Source: Smittium mucronatum (lineage: Eukaryota > Kickxellomycota > Harpellomycetes > Harpellales > Legeriomycetaceae). From it: a stretch of DNA of 21,871 nt. A program made the position numbers and the translations under genes. This document shows, piece by piece, positions 1-13,699 of the stretch; within the stretch, counting starts at the first letter, position 1, and each line of letters begins with the position of its first letter. The notes under the pieces were generated by a model. It worked only from the letters and a program-made list of their open reading frames with translations, did no database searches and was not told the origin of the DNA. Where the stretch lies: positions 1-21,871 of the forward strand of contig LSSL01004865.1 in the NCBI GenBank assembly GCA_001953115.1. Reading direction: 5' to 3'.

Positions 1-2050
1 GATCTACACAGAACATTTAAAAGTATTATCGAAGAGAAATCTGCTGTTACTTCTATCTTGAAACAATAAGATCGCAGAAAAAAGAGAAATTAAAAGTATG
101 GTTTGTGTTGATGTCCATAGATAATATCTCTTTGAAGGCCAAAAATTTTTTGATCTAATTTTATAAATCATTTTACATTTCTATTGACACAACTAGAGGT
201 TTGTATATGTTTTTGAACCTTAAAACTTTTGTTCAAAATAAAAACCGTGCTAAATTTTGCTACCAACATTAAAGAAGAACGAAAAATCATTAATATTAAA
301 GAAAAGCGCCTCAACCATACTAGTAAAACCGATTCATATTTTAGAATAGTGATGGTTCCATATTGTATTTCTTATTTGCCTTCGTTTTTTGAAAATGTTG
401 TGTTATAATCCAACGCTGCTCTCTTTTTTTCTTTCTAGTGGATTAACATTTTCCATACATTTTACAAGGATTGAACCCAACTTTCGGTATATTTGTTTTG
501 ATATAATTCGATACAATTCGGATAACTTTGCTAACCGATTATTCTTTTATGAGCCTGAAGTTATAATATACTCTGGGTTATTTAATTAAAGAGATCTATT
601 TAAAAATAATAATAAATATTTAAGTGACCAGCAGTATGTAAATTTATCTTTACATAGATCATACCAGCTTGGAATTTGGTTAGTGAAATCGAAACAATTA
701 AGCCTGCTGACCATAAAGATTTAAAACCCCGTTGTCAAACCAATTACATTTAATGAAAAATAAGGCACAAAATGTCAAAATATTGGCATTAACGTATTTT
801 ACAATTAAATCTTCATAATTAAGGGGTTAATAAAATTTTGCTCAATATACGTTATCATTTTTATCGGGAAATTATGAAAAAAAATTTGGTCTATCCAGCA
901 ACAATAGGCTAGAGCACAGACCTACTCATGCTTTTCAGAATTGATCGTCAAAAATTAATTCCATTTTGAATTTAAAAAAATGTATTTACAAATGAGAAAC
1001 CATTATTGGACTTATTTTATTCCCCGCAGATTAGTCAGTGAATAATTTCAAAATTAGTATTTCTACCATTTTTATCAATTGAGGGGATTAAGCCTTTCAA
1101 ATTAGATGTATGAAAATAGCGAATATTTTATTTATTAATAAATTTATAAATATTGTACAAACGTTTATAATTTACTGATTTTTATATATTATCTGGCGTA
1201 AAATCACAAGTCTCACTAACAAGAAACCAATATCTTACAAGTTCTTGTTTTTTTTTTGTTATCCCTGAATTTTATTTAAAAAAAAACTATCTTAAAAATG
1301 CAATAAAATTCGATATTTATCAACTTTTAAACTCAGGATTAGTTACCATTTTAAATTTCAGGGGTAACTATTTACTTCTATTCTATAAAGTATCTGACAA
1401 TTAATATAAAATAATCAATGGAATGCGAATGTATAAAGGATCAGCTCAAAGTGGTGTAAATTTTGACTGTAAAGAAGGTACAATAAGGGGTGCTGAAAGT
1501 TAAACATCGATAAAATGTATAAAATTTAATCCCCCCAAGTTTCCTAGCAAAACAAATTTTAATTTCCCATTTAAATTATATTATTAAAGATGAGTATAAT
1601 CCATATCATATGTTGAAAATCCGAAATATTTCGAACAAAGCCATTGTGATCAGAGATTATACTAAAATTTATAATGAGAAAAATTCCTATCATCTGCATA
1701 TTTTAAAACAATATTTTATTTAATTACCTTACAATTTATTGAGATATTTAAATTTTAGTTGTGTGATTAAATGATTTTATTAATCGTAAAACAAGAATAC
1801 TTGAACTTGTGTTATAAATCAAACTGCATTCGAGTAAGTGTATTTTCATACATAATATTCATACACTATTGGATGCTTTGAGGGTGAGAATTCTGACATT
1901 AGTGATGATGCTCATAAAAAAAATCAATGCGAAATAAATAAAACAACCTGTTTTGTTGCCTACTTTTCAAGTCCTTAACTAATGAGTAGATCCAATTCAA
2001 ACTGCGAATATAACCATTTTTCTCAAAAACAAGTAATGGTTTTTGAAAGT
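1..2050. other. AT-rich non-coding DNA, no gene recognised
   Basis: All frames on both strands are broken by frequent stops. The longest open stretches, of about 65 codons, are low-complexity Phe/Tyr/Ile/Asn-rich and lack ATG starts, as expected by chance in AT-rich DNA. Homopolymer A and T runs of 6-9 bases are common. I see no tRNA- or rRNA-like motif, no long tandem repeat and no splice-linked exons. The GC content is somewhat higher here than in the core of the block further right. Confidence 0.7.
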
Positions 2051-2052
2051 GA

Positions 2053-2320
2053 ATATCGCAATTAGCCAACTTTAAAAATTCGGAAAGCCAATTCAAAAAG
2101 GTCGCACAGAAAGCTCAAATTGACGAACTGCGCGACAATCAGTGCCAGATGAATTAAATAAACTGTTAAAATCCAAAATATGAAACCAAGATGTATATAG
2201 TCTACAGAAAAAATAAATTGGATAGTCGAAAATACACCAGTAAGGTCTAAACCAAAGCTTATGTTTAGAAGTAAGCTGGATCAACTTCGAGCTACTGAGA
2301 ACCGTTCTAGAGCTAGAGAT
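2053..2320 (+). pseudogene. Possible decayed coding relic (charged, coiled-coil-like)
   Basis: Two short open stretches stand out from the AT-rich background by richer base composition and a charged, non-random residue mix. Positions 2053-2154 (34 codons) include SQFKKVAQKAQIDELRD, which has a heptad-like pattern, and end at TAA 2155-2157. Positions 2201-2320 (40 codons, another frame) include PKLMFRSKLDQLRATENRSR and end at TAA 2321-2323. There is no start codon and no clear splice pair joins them. This could be a remnant of a coiled-coil or retroelement gag-like protein, or chance. I do not recognise a family. Confidence 0.2.
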
Positions 2321-4520
2321 TAAGGACATCTTGAAACGATAATTTCGTTATTCATAACCTTTCTATATCTATCAAATAAAGATGTTTTAAATTAAAAAAA
2401 TAAAAAATGTTTTCAATCATGTAGAAGCGATTTTATTTAAAACTTTTCACTCCATTATAATAAAATTATACAGTGGAATAAACATTTGGATTAGATAATC
2501 AGACATTTCACACTTGAATAGATCTTATTTAAAAAAAAATCAGATTCTAGATTTTATAAATTTCTGATTAATACAACTGTGGATTTTTTTATGGAAAAGC
2601 CGAAACTAGTATTAAATTGGCTTCAAATTGAGCTCAACCGGTCGTTAATTTGTTCTGTAAAACTCAAATTTTAGAATCCTATCCATGTGTCTAAAACATT
2701 TAAGCTTCGGTTTTTGAGCAATTTTCGAGTTCTTTTGAGCCAATTACAAAAAATTATAAATTTATTTGGTTTCAGAGGATATTATTGTATGAAAAAATTC
2801 ATAAGTTTACTTTTTTGAATATATCTTAATTTTATTAAATTATTGGCTACTTTAAAAAAAAAAGTCTGGGTAAAAAATAGTGAATATAAATACTTTATTG
2901 GCAATTAAAATTTACCTAATTTCATTTAGATATCTTTAAATTTTATCTGATATTTAATTTACGTAAATAAATTCCTGTATATACACATTTACAATATTAA
3001 GAAAATATGTGAAATTTTACATATTTACACATTTTTACATTTTAATATTATTTTCACTTTTATCAAAAAAAAAATAATTAGTTTTTTTTTGAAATACAGC
3101 TACGGGTAGTTTCACAGATGTTTTTTTGATTTTGTGATTTTTTGTTGCGAAAGTATAATAAAACACAATTGCTCCAAAAATAAATACAATGAGTCTAAAA
3201 TTCCAGTCAAGAAGAAGTGATGAAATATCATAAAATATAACTTATTAATTTTAATATCCTAAGTTAAAAATCTTCGGGAAAAAAATGTATCGATAAAAAG
3301 ATTCAGCTAAAAGAAGGAAACTATAACTGAAAAATATTTTTGCATCTTAATAAGGCTAGATCATTATTTAACCACGTATAAATTGTGGCTTAAATCTCCC
3401 AAATAATCATTATAATTATTTATTATTTTACGTTAAACGATATTTAATATTATTTTCTTTCATGAATTCTGATCTTTACTAAACTAATAAAGATAAAATC
3501 CAAATATGATATCATAAATTTTATTCGTATTATTAAATCGTCTTTTAATTTGATTTTTTAAAGAGCATTATATTTTAATTGGTGATGAACTAATTATTTT
3601 TTTAATAAATAAATGACATGCAATGACGTATTAGCAGCATTATCAAAGCTAAAAAACACTCCATCAAAAAAAACAGATCTTATCGGCAAATAAATGCATC
3701 AATTTCATAATATTAAAACCTCTTAAATGATACATATTCTAAGGTAAGTATCAACTAATTTAATAATCGGGTGGATATTTTTTAGTTTTTATATTTTGAA
3801 GTACGATAAAATTGTATTAAAAAATACTTCTAAATACATTAAGAATGAAATAAAAATATTATTATTCAAAAAATTATAAATGTTCTATTATACTCGATCG
3901 TTCGAAAACTGAATATTTATACCGTAATTTTTTTAGGCTCACTTTACTATATAACTTAACAAATTATATTTTATGATTTTTTTCAAATATCTCAAATTAA
4001 ATTGAGAATAATTGTTTTACTATCTGCACCATATCACTTTCAAAAAAAATTTTCTTTAAAATAATATGACAAAAAGTAAATTAAATTTTATTCGGGTTAA
4101 AGATAAGATTATACAAAATTCAGAATAGCCCAGTTTTACTTACGATAATTGAAGATTTAACGTTACACTTATAAAAAATATTATTTATATTTTCAAAAAT
4201 TTCACAAAATAAAATGAGTTGCAGAAATTTGACCATTTAAGCTATATCAAATGTGACAAAGGATAAATATATGAAAATTATAAGAAAGAAACAGAAGACA
4301 ATTTTCCAGGACAGACTCCGCTTTTTTTAAATCAAAAGCTTTTATAATAGCTATTCTATAAATAAACACATAACTGGATTATAAAAAAGATACATTAATA
4401 TTATTAGTATAAGGATTAATCGTATTGATTTTTTTAAAAATATTAATTAAGCACATTTTTTGCTCTGAAGATTCACATTTATAGCTTAATTAAAACACAG
4501 AAAGTAAAGATAAAATTATT

Positions 4521-4558
4521 AAAATGTAAAATATATATATATATATATATTACATTTT
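4521..4558. repeat. (AT)10 microsatellite inside a 38-bp near-perfect palindrome
   Basis: Ten AT units at 4531-4550 are flanked by AAAATGTAA (4521-4529) and its reverse complement TTACATTTT (4550-4558). The whole 38 bases pair around 4539/4540 with a single mismatched pair (4530/4549). It could extrude as a cruciform or hairpin. No gene lies near. Confidence 0.85.
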
Positions 4559-5810
4559 TTGGATATTATTTGCTGATTTCTTTTCGAATTTCAAAGCATT
4601 GTTATTATTGATTAAATGGGATGGTTAGAGAAAAATAGTTTTATTCAAGAATTGTTTGTTTTGTTTTATATTATGTCAAATTTATCGATTTAGGACTATT
4701 TTAAATAATTGGATACGCTTTATTTATTTTTATGGAAAAAGAAATATTGCGTTAAAATCATATATTTTAATATTAAATTAAATAAGATGTGAAAAAATTA
4801 AAAATAATCCTTGAATTAGTGTCTTTATCAAATTATAGAATCATAAAAAATAAAAATTATAAAAATTTAATGACATTTTTAATGGTATTTTAAATATTTA
4901 AAATAAATCAAAATGTTATTTTTCAGGTTTAATAAAATCAATTAATCTTTTTAAACAAGTTAATGATATATTTGTGCTTTATATATACCACCAGTTGATG
5001 ATAGATAGTTTATTATTCAGCTATAAATCATTATTCCCATTTCAGTTAACATTAAGAAAAAATATCACGTCTAAATTTATGCTTTATATTTTTAAAAAAA
5101 CTTTTAATAATTTTTGTTTATACTTATAAATTTTTTAAATTGGAGTATATTTCTTGTAGATAACTCTCAATGAAAATTTTCTTAAATACTGGTGGAAAAA
5201 AATATAAAAACTTGTTGAAAGTGTAATTTTTAACCCTTTATTGCGTAAAACAAAGGTGAAATATTTTATCCTTTTTATTTTAGATTAATGTTTTTAGAAA
5301 AAAATTCGAATCAATTTTCATGACCTTTTTTACATATATCATTTCTAACTGAGCTGGTAATAATTATTTGTAAAAAAGGGGATTGGGGTATATTTCAGCT
5401 TTTTTTATTTGGATTACTGATAATTAATTTGAAAATTTAATCTCCAAATTATATTTTCTTAAATTATATAGATAATTTACCTATATTCGATTAAAATAAA
5501 AATATTAAGCTGAAAAATAAACCACGAATTTTTTTTTCAAATTTTGAGTGTATGCTTGACTAGGATTTTCTGGTTGTGATGTAGGGGTGTTAATCCAATT
5601 TTCTAATCTTAAAAATATATTAATTTATATAACTTCATCCCTGAAAAATTAAACACTATTTCTATAGCTTCATATTATGCATCTAATTTTTAAATACTTG
5701 ATTTTTTTTTATTTTATTACCTCTTTTAAAATATTATAATTATCACAATATTCGGACTTTTTTTTCTAAATATGAATCAATATTTTTGGCTTATCTTTAA
5801 GAATCGATAT

Positions 5811-5829
5811 CAATATATATATATATATT
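5811..5829. repeat. AT dinucleotide microsatellite
   Basis: An uninterrupted alternating AT run preceded by CGATATCA and followed by TATGG. It is one of several AT tracts in the block. Confidence 0.8.
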
Positions 5830-7223
5830 ATGGAAAATATAAGTAAGTTTGAATATTTAATTTTAAACCCTTACTCCATTCCTCCCGAAACCAAATCTGT
5901 ATCATTTAAATAGAATTTCATATTTATCATCATGAAAATAAATGATTTTTTTAAAAAAAACCTCATTTTAAATCAAGAGATAGGTTAAAATATCCTGTTT
6001 CAAAAATTATAAATACTATTATCATTTTTTTAAATATATGATTTTCAAAAGAATAAAATTCATTAAAAATAAACCTTAATTTATATCTATAATTATAATT
6101 TAGATTAAAAGTTACTAAATAAATATTGCTTAATATTAATAATGTAAAATTTTCGGATTTTATTTACAATTTTACTGAATTAGAAATGCATAAATCAATT
6201 AAAAAGTTTTTATGCAGCTTTTTAATTGAAAAAATTATCTAGTACAGTAAAAATAACCTATATCGAAAAAAATTATTTGAACCCCAATGATATTTTTCTA
6301 TTTAAGATAATTTATTGATCTGGAGCTTTTTAGTCAAAACCACTTACATTTTAGCAAATATATTATATATAGTATTATAGCCAATTAATATTATAACTCT
6401 TTGAACCCGAAAAATCTCATTTTTTAAATTAAAATTTGATTTTATCTCATTATTTTATTTCGTTTTTTGGAAATATGTTATATATTCTCTTGTTTTAGTT
6501 TCAATTTTTATTGTTAAATATAACTATAAAATTAAAATCTAAATTTTTTAAAAAGAAATTCTAATAATTTTCAAGATATGAAAATTTCATAATCCACTAA
6601 TTTATAATTAAAATTTTACAAAAAAATGATTCCAATTTTTTTTATTTCATATAAAATATTAATATCGCTTAAGAGTCAAATTTAATCGAATTTTATTTTA
6701 TCTATAAAAAATATTGGATAAACAGGGTATGGAATTAGGCTCTTACTAGGGGCTCAATAGCTTCAATGAATTTTTTTTCGTTTAAAAAGAGCTTAATTTT
6801 TTAATAGATGTTGTCTCGATAATACACCTACTTTAACAAATGAAAAGGGATATATTTTGGCTGATATGTTGCACTCTTTGCTCTTAGTTACAAATTTTTA
6901 GTTAGGATAAAATCTTTTCTATACATTTTTTCTTTTCTATATATTTTTTTAGTATATTTTTTAATGGCGCTATCTTAAAATAAAAAGCTATGCGGGGTAT
7001 TTAATGAGTAAATTCTTTAACTTCATTTAAAAATTAGATTTTATAAGTTTTTTTAAAAATAAATAAATAAATTATCTCGATAAATTATTATAGTAAAAAA
7101 TTCAAAATTAAAAATATTTTGTTTAAATTTTCAAATTATTTCGATAAGAAGCGGTATACATTTTTTTAATGATTTTTTTTCCATTTTAAAACATTAATTT
7201 CGAAAAAAACGCTAAATCTGTTC

Positions 7224-7240
7224 TTATATATATATATATT
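7224..7240. repeat. AT dinucleotide microsatellite
   Basis: An alternating TA run between TGTTCT and TTATTTCC. It has no associated gene. Confidence 0.8.
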
Positions 7241-7456
7241 ATTTCCGGACTAATTTTTGTATATTTGAAGGCAATTCTTGTAAAAAAAATATAAATACAC
7301 CTTTTTTTTCTAATTAATAATTCATCATGCAATTTTGGGAGAGTAAGATAATTCGTAATTTTTAACATCATTTTGTTTTTTAATAAAAATAAAAAACAAA
7401 TTTTAAATACTTGTACTATTTTTTAACAGAATAAATAAATAAATATAAAATTGTCA

Positions 7457-7471
7457 ATATATATATATATG
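7457..7471. repeat. AT dinucleotide microsatellite
   Basis: An alternating AT run between GTCA and GGATTTG. It has no associated gene. Confidence 0.8.
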
Positions 7472-10220
7472 GATTTGACTTTAATTTTGTTTTAAAATCA
7501 AAAAATATGTTGAAGTTATTGAATTAAAATTTCGAAATATGTTTTTATTTTTAAAAAATTGTTATTATTAAAAGTTAAGACGTCTAAAAATTAAATTAAA
7601 GCTTAAAATTAGAAAAATAATAGATTTTTTAATCTTTTCTTTTTTACAGAAATACAAAATTTATAGCGAGTATTTTCAAAATCAATATTATCTGAAATTT
7701 GGGATACAATTTAAAATTATTTTTAGTTTTGAGCCAAATTTTCACATTTTATTGAACAAAATATATTAATTACTAGAAATATGATGTAGTGACGTGTTAT
7801 TTTTTATTATCAAAATTTTTAAAATGACGAGGGCTTAGCAGCGATACTAATTAGATATTGCAGAAGTTGGATTTTTTTAAGTTTAGTGTGGATTTTTTTT
7901 TTGTCTTCAGATGATAAAGATATTTACATATCATTAAAAAATACTTAAATTTTTCCCAGTTTAAAAGTTAAAATTACATTAAAAAGACAACCTTTGCGAT
8001 GGTTTTTTGATTATTTGCATGTGAAATTCGATTAAATTCTTTTTTTCCTTTTTTCTAGAATTTTTTATCTAATCCCTTTATTTTTATTCAAATAATCGAA
8101 TAAGTAATTTTTATTCCTTTACCTTATTATGGTTTTATTTGAGAATATACAAGAGCTTTTCCCTCCATAATTTATTTTTCTGGATATGATATGATATTTT
8201 AGTTTATTTTTTAAATTATAAAAACAAAAAGATGACTATTTAAATTAAAATAATTCTTATCTTTCAATATAAACTTATTATGTTTGATGCTTTGATTATT
8301 TTTACACAGTAATATGAATTTTAATTTGTTATTTAGTGCAAAAATTTAACAAAAATAAAATTATTTAACAAATTTTTGTAAATTCAGTTTATATTTTTCA
8401 TAAAATGAAATCAATTTTTATTTGACTGTATTAGCCTAAAGATGTTATTTGGATTCCATATTTATCCAGAAGATTGGCAAAAAAATAAATCATAAACAGT
8501 GATTTTATCAAAAATATATTTTACGTTTCAAATTTGGTAAATCGGAACCAAAATAAATCGGTTATTTATAAACGAGAATTTTTTATGGATTATTTTTTAA
8601 AAAAATAGATCATATTTATAGATTTATATTTTTCCGTGAAATTTTCAAATTGACTGTTCAAGCCTTTAATTTTTAAATTGGCAGCTTTGACCCTAGAACT
8701 AAACTCAAAATGATTTAAACTGTTTTACTATATCTAATATTAGAAAATCCATTAAAAAAACAATTCACCTAAATTTTTGCTCTCTTTATCCAAATCTATC
8801 AAAAATCTTAGTATCTTGGCTTTATTATAAACACAATAAATAATGTCCAATCGCTATGTTTTTTTTTTAATAGCCAAATTTTAAAAAAAGTATTATTAAA
8901 AAAAACCTCCCAAAATTCAGCAGATAATTTATTTGGTGCTATAATAAAACTAAAATAAAAACACAAATTTTGTATAATTTCCTAAAAAAATCCTATACAA
9001 ACATCATTAAATAAAGATTAATCCAAAATTTAATTCATTATTTTTTTCACCTATTAGTTATTTAACAAATATAATAAGATCTTATTGGGAAATAATTGCA
9101 TAAGGTAATTATATAATTTGATTTTAAAAAATCAAAAAATGTATATATAAATCGTTTATTTAGCCTTTATTTTTATTTTTTTAGAATTAATTATCCCTTA
9201 ACAAAACAGCCCATTATAAAAAAACTATTGACCCATGACTGAATAATTCATAGATAAAAGAAATTTAAATCAATTAACATTATTAAAAAGGATTCTTTAT
9301 TTGGAAAATATATATTGTCAAAATTCCAAAAATTTGTGTTATTGGAAATTATTGGTAATAAAATAGTTAAAATAAACTAATTTTTTTTAATAAATATATA
9401 TTTGAAAAATTAAAAATATTTTTTTAAAAAAAAATCCTGAATTTTGAAGTTTTTTATAAAAAAACCACCTCATCTTTTTCGCTTAAATTGTATGCAATTT
9501 TAGTTTTTTAGTATTTATTTTGATAAAATAATGTTTTCGCATTTATATAGAAACAATCCATTCAATAAATTGGATTTTAATAAAGACAAATTTTATTAAT
9601 CTCGGGAAAAAAAAATCGAATAAAAATCTAATTTATGGAGTTTTCCGCTAAACCAGGTTTAAATCCGGAAGGTTTTCAAAATAGTTAAAAAGAAGTATTC
9701 TGATTTAGTATTAAAATATTTTTTAATACCATGATAAAAACGATAAATAAAAAAGAAATATAAACGAATGGGGCATTTTTATATGTATCCCATTTACGGT
9801 AAAATTCACAAATAATATTATTTGAAAAACAAAGGTAAATATTTGTTATAAAAATTTTAGTTTAATTTATTTGCTTTTTTTGATAGATAAAATTAAATAT
9901 ATATTATATTTTAAAAATATGGAAACATCAATTTATATAAAGGACAAATATTAATTTCATTTTATTGAATAAAGTTATAAATATTTCCAGGTTTAGCGAT
10001 TTTTCAGAATTTTTTTCGAAAAAAGTTGAAATTTTAACGAGAAAAACAATAAAAAAACAAAAAGTATAAAAAGTTTCAATAGATGTAGAAATTGAATTTT
10101 ATGTCACTTTAATAAAAATTTTAAAAAAAAATTCTAATGATCTTAAATTTGATACTTGAAAAAAATCCCTTTGAATTGATTTAAATTTACCGAAAATTAT
10201 AAGGCTATGTCCATAGTTAA

Positions 10221-10240
10221 AATAATAATAATAATAATAA
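10221..10240. repeat. AAT trinucleotide microsatellite
   Basis: Six to seven AAT units, followed after ATTT by a shorter AAT run at about 10,247-10,255. It is simple-sequence DNA in the gene-free block. Confidence 0.85.
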
Positions 10241-12537
10241 ATTTATAATAATAATTACATTAATTTCTATTAGTCGTAATTTTTATAATATAGCAAACAG
10301 TCAATAATTTTTCCAAAAAATTTCCCCTAAATTTATGGTTATATCAGATGGATTTTATTTATTAATCTGAAAAATTCATGATAAATTTTTTTTACATAAT
10401 ATTTATTCCCTAGAATGAAAATAATTAATTAATAATACAGTGAAATGTGCAATAAAATCTTAAATTGAACACCCCCCTCCCCCGAATAATTCAAATAAAA
10501 TTCATCATAGTTGCCACAATATCTTACTAAAGTTATAATCATGATTTTCATCCCGTATATTTGGGGATTTTTTTGGTAATTCGGAATATATTCTGGTTTA
10601 AAAAAGCTTAATTAATGATATAAAGTATTTTATAGAAATTTTAAAAATGTTTATCTCTGTGATAAAGATGTATAATTATAGTATACTCCCATAAATGATG
10701 CGTCTTTCATGATAATATATTTAATTTTTATTTCTAAATATACCATTTTTTTTCTGAAACCCCGAAGAAAAAAACCAAACTCACCATGTGATAAAAAAAT
10801 AATAGATTTTTTCAACAATTTAATTTATACATGAACTTTTTTTGTTTCTTAATTTAAAATTATGACATTTTTGGGGGATTTTCAAAGATAATTTAGTTAA
10901 ATTATAACCCTTTTTTCCATTTATGATTCTTTTTTATGAGTGAATGAGAAAAAAATTATGCTTTCATTAAATCCCTTCGGTTTAATTTTATAAATATATA
11001 AAAATGAAATAGCATGCATCTTCAGGAATACAATATTGAAATTTAAATTGATATTAGCCGAATATTATTTAACTACCATGTGATAGTAACATTATATGTA
11101 TATTCACCCAAAATAGCAAGTTTTGTGATATTTTTACAAATTTTTGATACTGAAAGCTAAAAATATTACACCCATTTGCCACCATATACTCGATTTAATG
11201 TTTTATATACTTTGCAGCTGAACTCTGAAGAGCTTAACCCAAATTTAATAGGAAAAAACTTGATTTAATATTATGAACCTTAAATATTTTCATATGAAAG
11301 CGCCAGAAAAAAAATATTGGATGATTAAAAAAATAAAACGGGTTTATTCAACTTATAAAGAGACTGTAACTTGAATCAATGAATATTAATTGCGCATTCA
11401 GTAGAGCGACAGAGGATTTTTTGGACTAAAATTTTTTAACTTTTTTATTTTTTTTTAGTCATAGCTATTGTATAATTTTAGTTTTAATTAGTTACATTAT
11501 ATTTTTTTACAATAAATCCTTGAAAAAAAAATACACTGAAACCACAACGTGTGTTTATTGATCGAAACGAGTTCACGTAAAAACAGCATCACTCTTTAAA
11601 TCCCTGTAGGATTTTAAATTCTGGAAAAATATCTATGTACATTACAATATTTTGACTTAAAGAAAGGAATAAAATGGGGATGTCTTAATTTTTACTGAAT
11701 CAAAAGATGAATTTTAAATTTTATGTTTGGTTGAAAGGAAGTTTTAAAGTCAATCAATTTCATTAGTTCCATTTTATAGGATCTTGGTGCCATCATGAAA
11801 TATTGCAAAAAAAATTTAATGGGATTAGGCGGATAAATATATGCTTTTTTATGCCCAAAAATTATGTTGTAACACATTTAAAGATATTTTAAATATCAAA
11901 TATTACATTCTTATTTAATTAGGATAGCTTTAAGATCGATAGGTAATCTTTCGAATCTGTTGAGCCATGATATAATGTAAATTTTAAATAATTTCTGTTT
12001 TTTTGCACAAAACCCTAATCTAATTTTTGATTCAATGGCAAGATATTATAGCATTTTGAATTTTAAACCCGAAAATGGAAGTTTTTACTCTCTTTAACCC
12101 CTCTAAAAATCATCAAGAACCAAAGAGGTGCCATTTTACAAAAATATTCATAATTTAATATCTTTTCGGAGGGGTGGGGTATGTCTAAGAAAATCGAACT
12201 TGCGGATTGAGAAATTTAAATATGACTAATTTTGGCTGAATTTTAATAAATATGATTTTAATTTAGCTCTAGAATATAAAAAAAAATTCGAATAGATATA
12301 TTTAATAATTATTTATCTTTTTGTAAATTAGATGGTTTTTTGACGACTTGAACTATAAGCAAGTTTTTCAGCAGATAATACAAGCAAAACTGTTTTAAAA
12401 TTACAGTTTCCAAATAAAGTAGAAAGAATAGATTTATTATAGACTCCTCCAGTATTAGTTTGGATGGGTGTCATATTGTATGAAATTTATTTCACACTGT
12501 CTATGACTCAATGATCAAATTCTTAAATACCATATTA

Positions 12538-12558
12538 ATTATTATTATTATTATTATT
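12538..12558. repeat. (ATT)7 trinucleotide microsatellite
   Basis: Seven uninterrupted ATT units. No open frame uses it. Confidence 0.85.
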
Positions 12559-13180
12559 TTAAATTTAGTCCGAGAAACTTCATGTTGGATTCTTTTCATT
12601 TGATTAGATTAAATTAAAAATTTTACCTAGTATCGAAGCAAATAATCCCTCATATAAGAGAAAACAGTAGATACTCAGTAAAAAATTTAAAAGTTTTCTA
12701 TATAGTTATATTAGAATATTAATGTAAAGTTTTTGGCGCTTAAGTTGATCAATAGAATGACTCATAGCTATTTCCAAAAAAAAAAAGCATTAATTAAATT
12801 TTTATCACGATTTTTGAAACTTTAGAGTTATCAATTTGTAAAAAAATTAGATAATTATGTTTTTGATTGTGAATTATTAATTGATTTCTGAAAATTTCAC
12901 TATTATAATCTTAGAAATATTTCTTTGAAAAAAGTTACCAAACCCAAATAGTATCATCTTATTTGACTACAAATCCAACATTTATTATAGAGATTCCAGC
13001 ATGTTTTTTATATTGTAAAACTTCTAAAACAAGTTAATCTACATCTCAAACTAAAAATGTTTAATAATTTTTTAATATTATTGTTTGATGCAAAAGACAT
13101 AAAAAATTATCATTTTAAATCATAATAATCTAAAAAATATTTTTAGGGATTTTGAATAATAACTATACACCTAAAACTTT

Positions 13181-13205
13181 ATATGAAATATGAAATATGA
13201 AATAT
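13181..13205. repeat. 7-bp tandem repeat ATATGAA, 3.6 copies
   Basis: Three exact ATATGAA units (13181, 13188, 13195) plus a partial fourth. It is followed by a long T run ending in CAG near 13,227, which imitates a splice acceptor but has no coding sequence after it. Confidence 0.85.
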
Positions 13206-13699
13206 CTCATGAATTTTTTTTTTTTTCAGAATTCCGGAATAATTTGAAAAAAAATGTACCTAAAATCATTAAATTCAAAATTGGATTATTGGAAAAATGA
13301 AAATTACATTTTTTTTGTCATATAGAGGTATTTAAAATGAATATAAATAATTAATTTGATTATCCAGTAAGAGCCATTAAAAATTTTTTGTATCACGGAA
13401 TTTTATTGTAAAATTACGTCATTAAAAACTATACTAAAAAAATTTGAAAAAAAGAAAAAGAAGTATAGAGAAGACTATTATCCTAACTACAATAAGCTCC
13501 TCTGCAGGACTAAGAACCATTAAAAGAAAGACATCTTGTTTATGAATTATTCACATCTTGTATTTCTAAATACCCAATAATATCGTTAAATACTTATAAA
13601 TCTAAATAATTTTTTAAAAACGTTTCTAGTTTTACAATATAAACGGGTTTCAAACAATAGATTTTTATAAATTTCTTTGTTTTTGAAATGAAAATTTTA

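Noticed and set aside
389..589. 66-codon open stretch on the plus strand, Phe/Tyr/Ile-rich
   Set aside because: It lacks an ATG at its start, is low complexity, and is of the length expected by chance in AT-rich DNA.
2304..2317. GTTCTAGAGCTAGA resembles the start of a Cas9 guide-RNA scaffold
   Set aside because: It is one isolated short match without repeats, spacers, a tracr-like partner or any cas gene, in eukaryotic DNA. Coincidence.
7186..7371. Minus-strand open stretch of about 61 codons
   Set aside because: It reads through an AT microsatellite and T-runs, giving Tyr/Ile/Phe repeats. No start context and no family.
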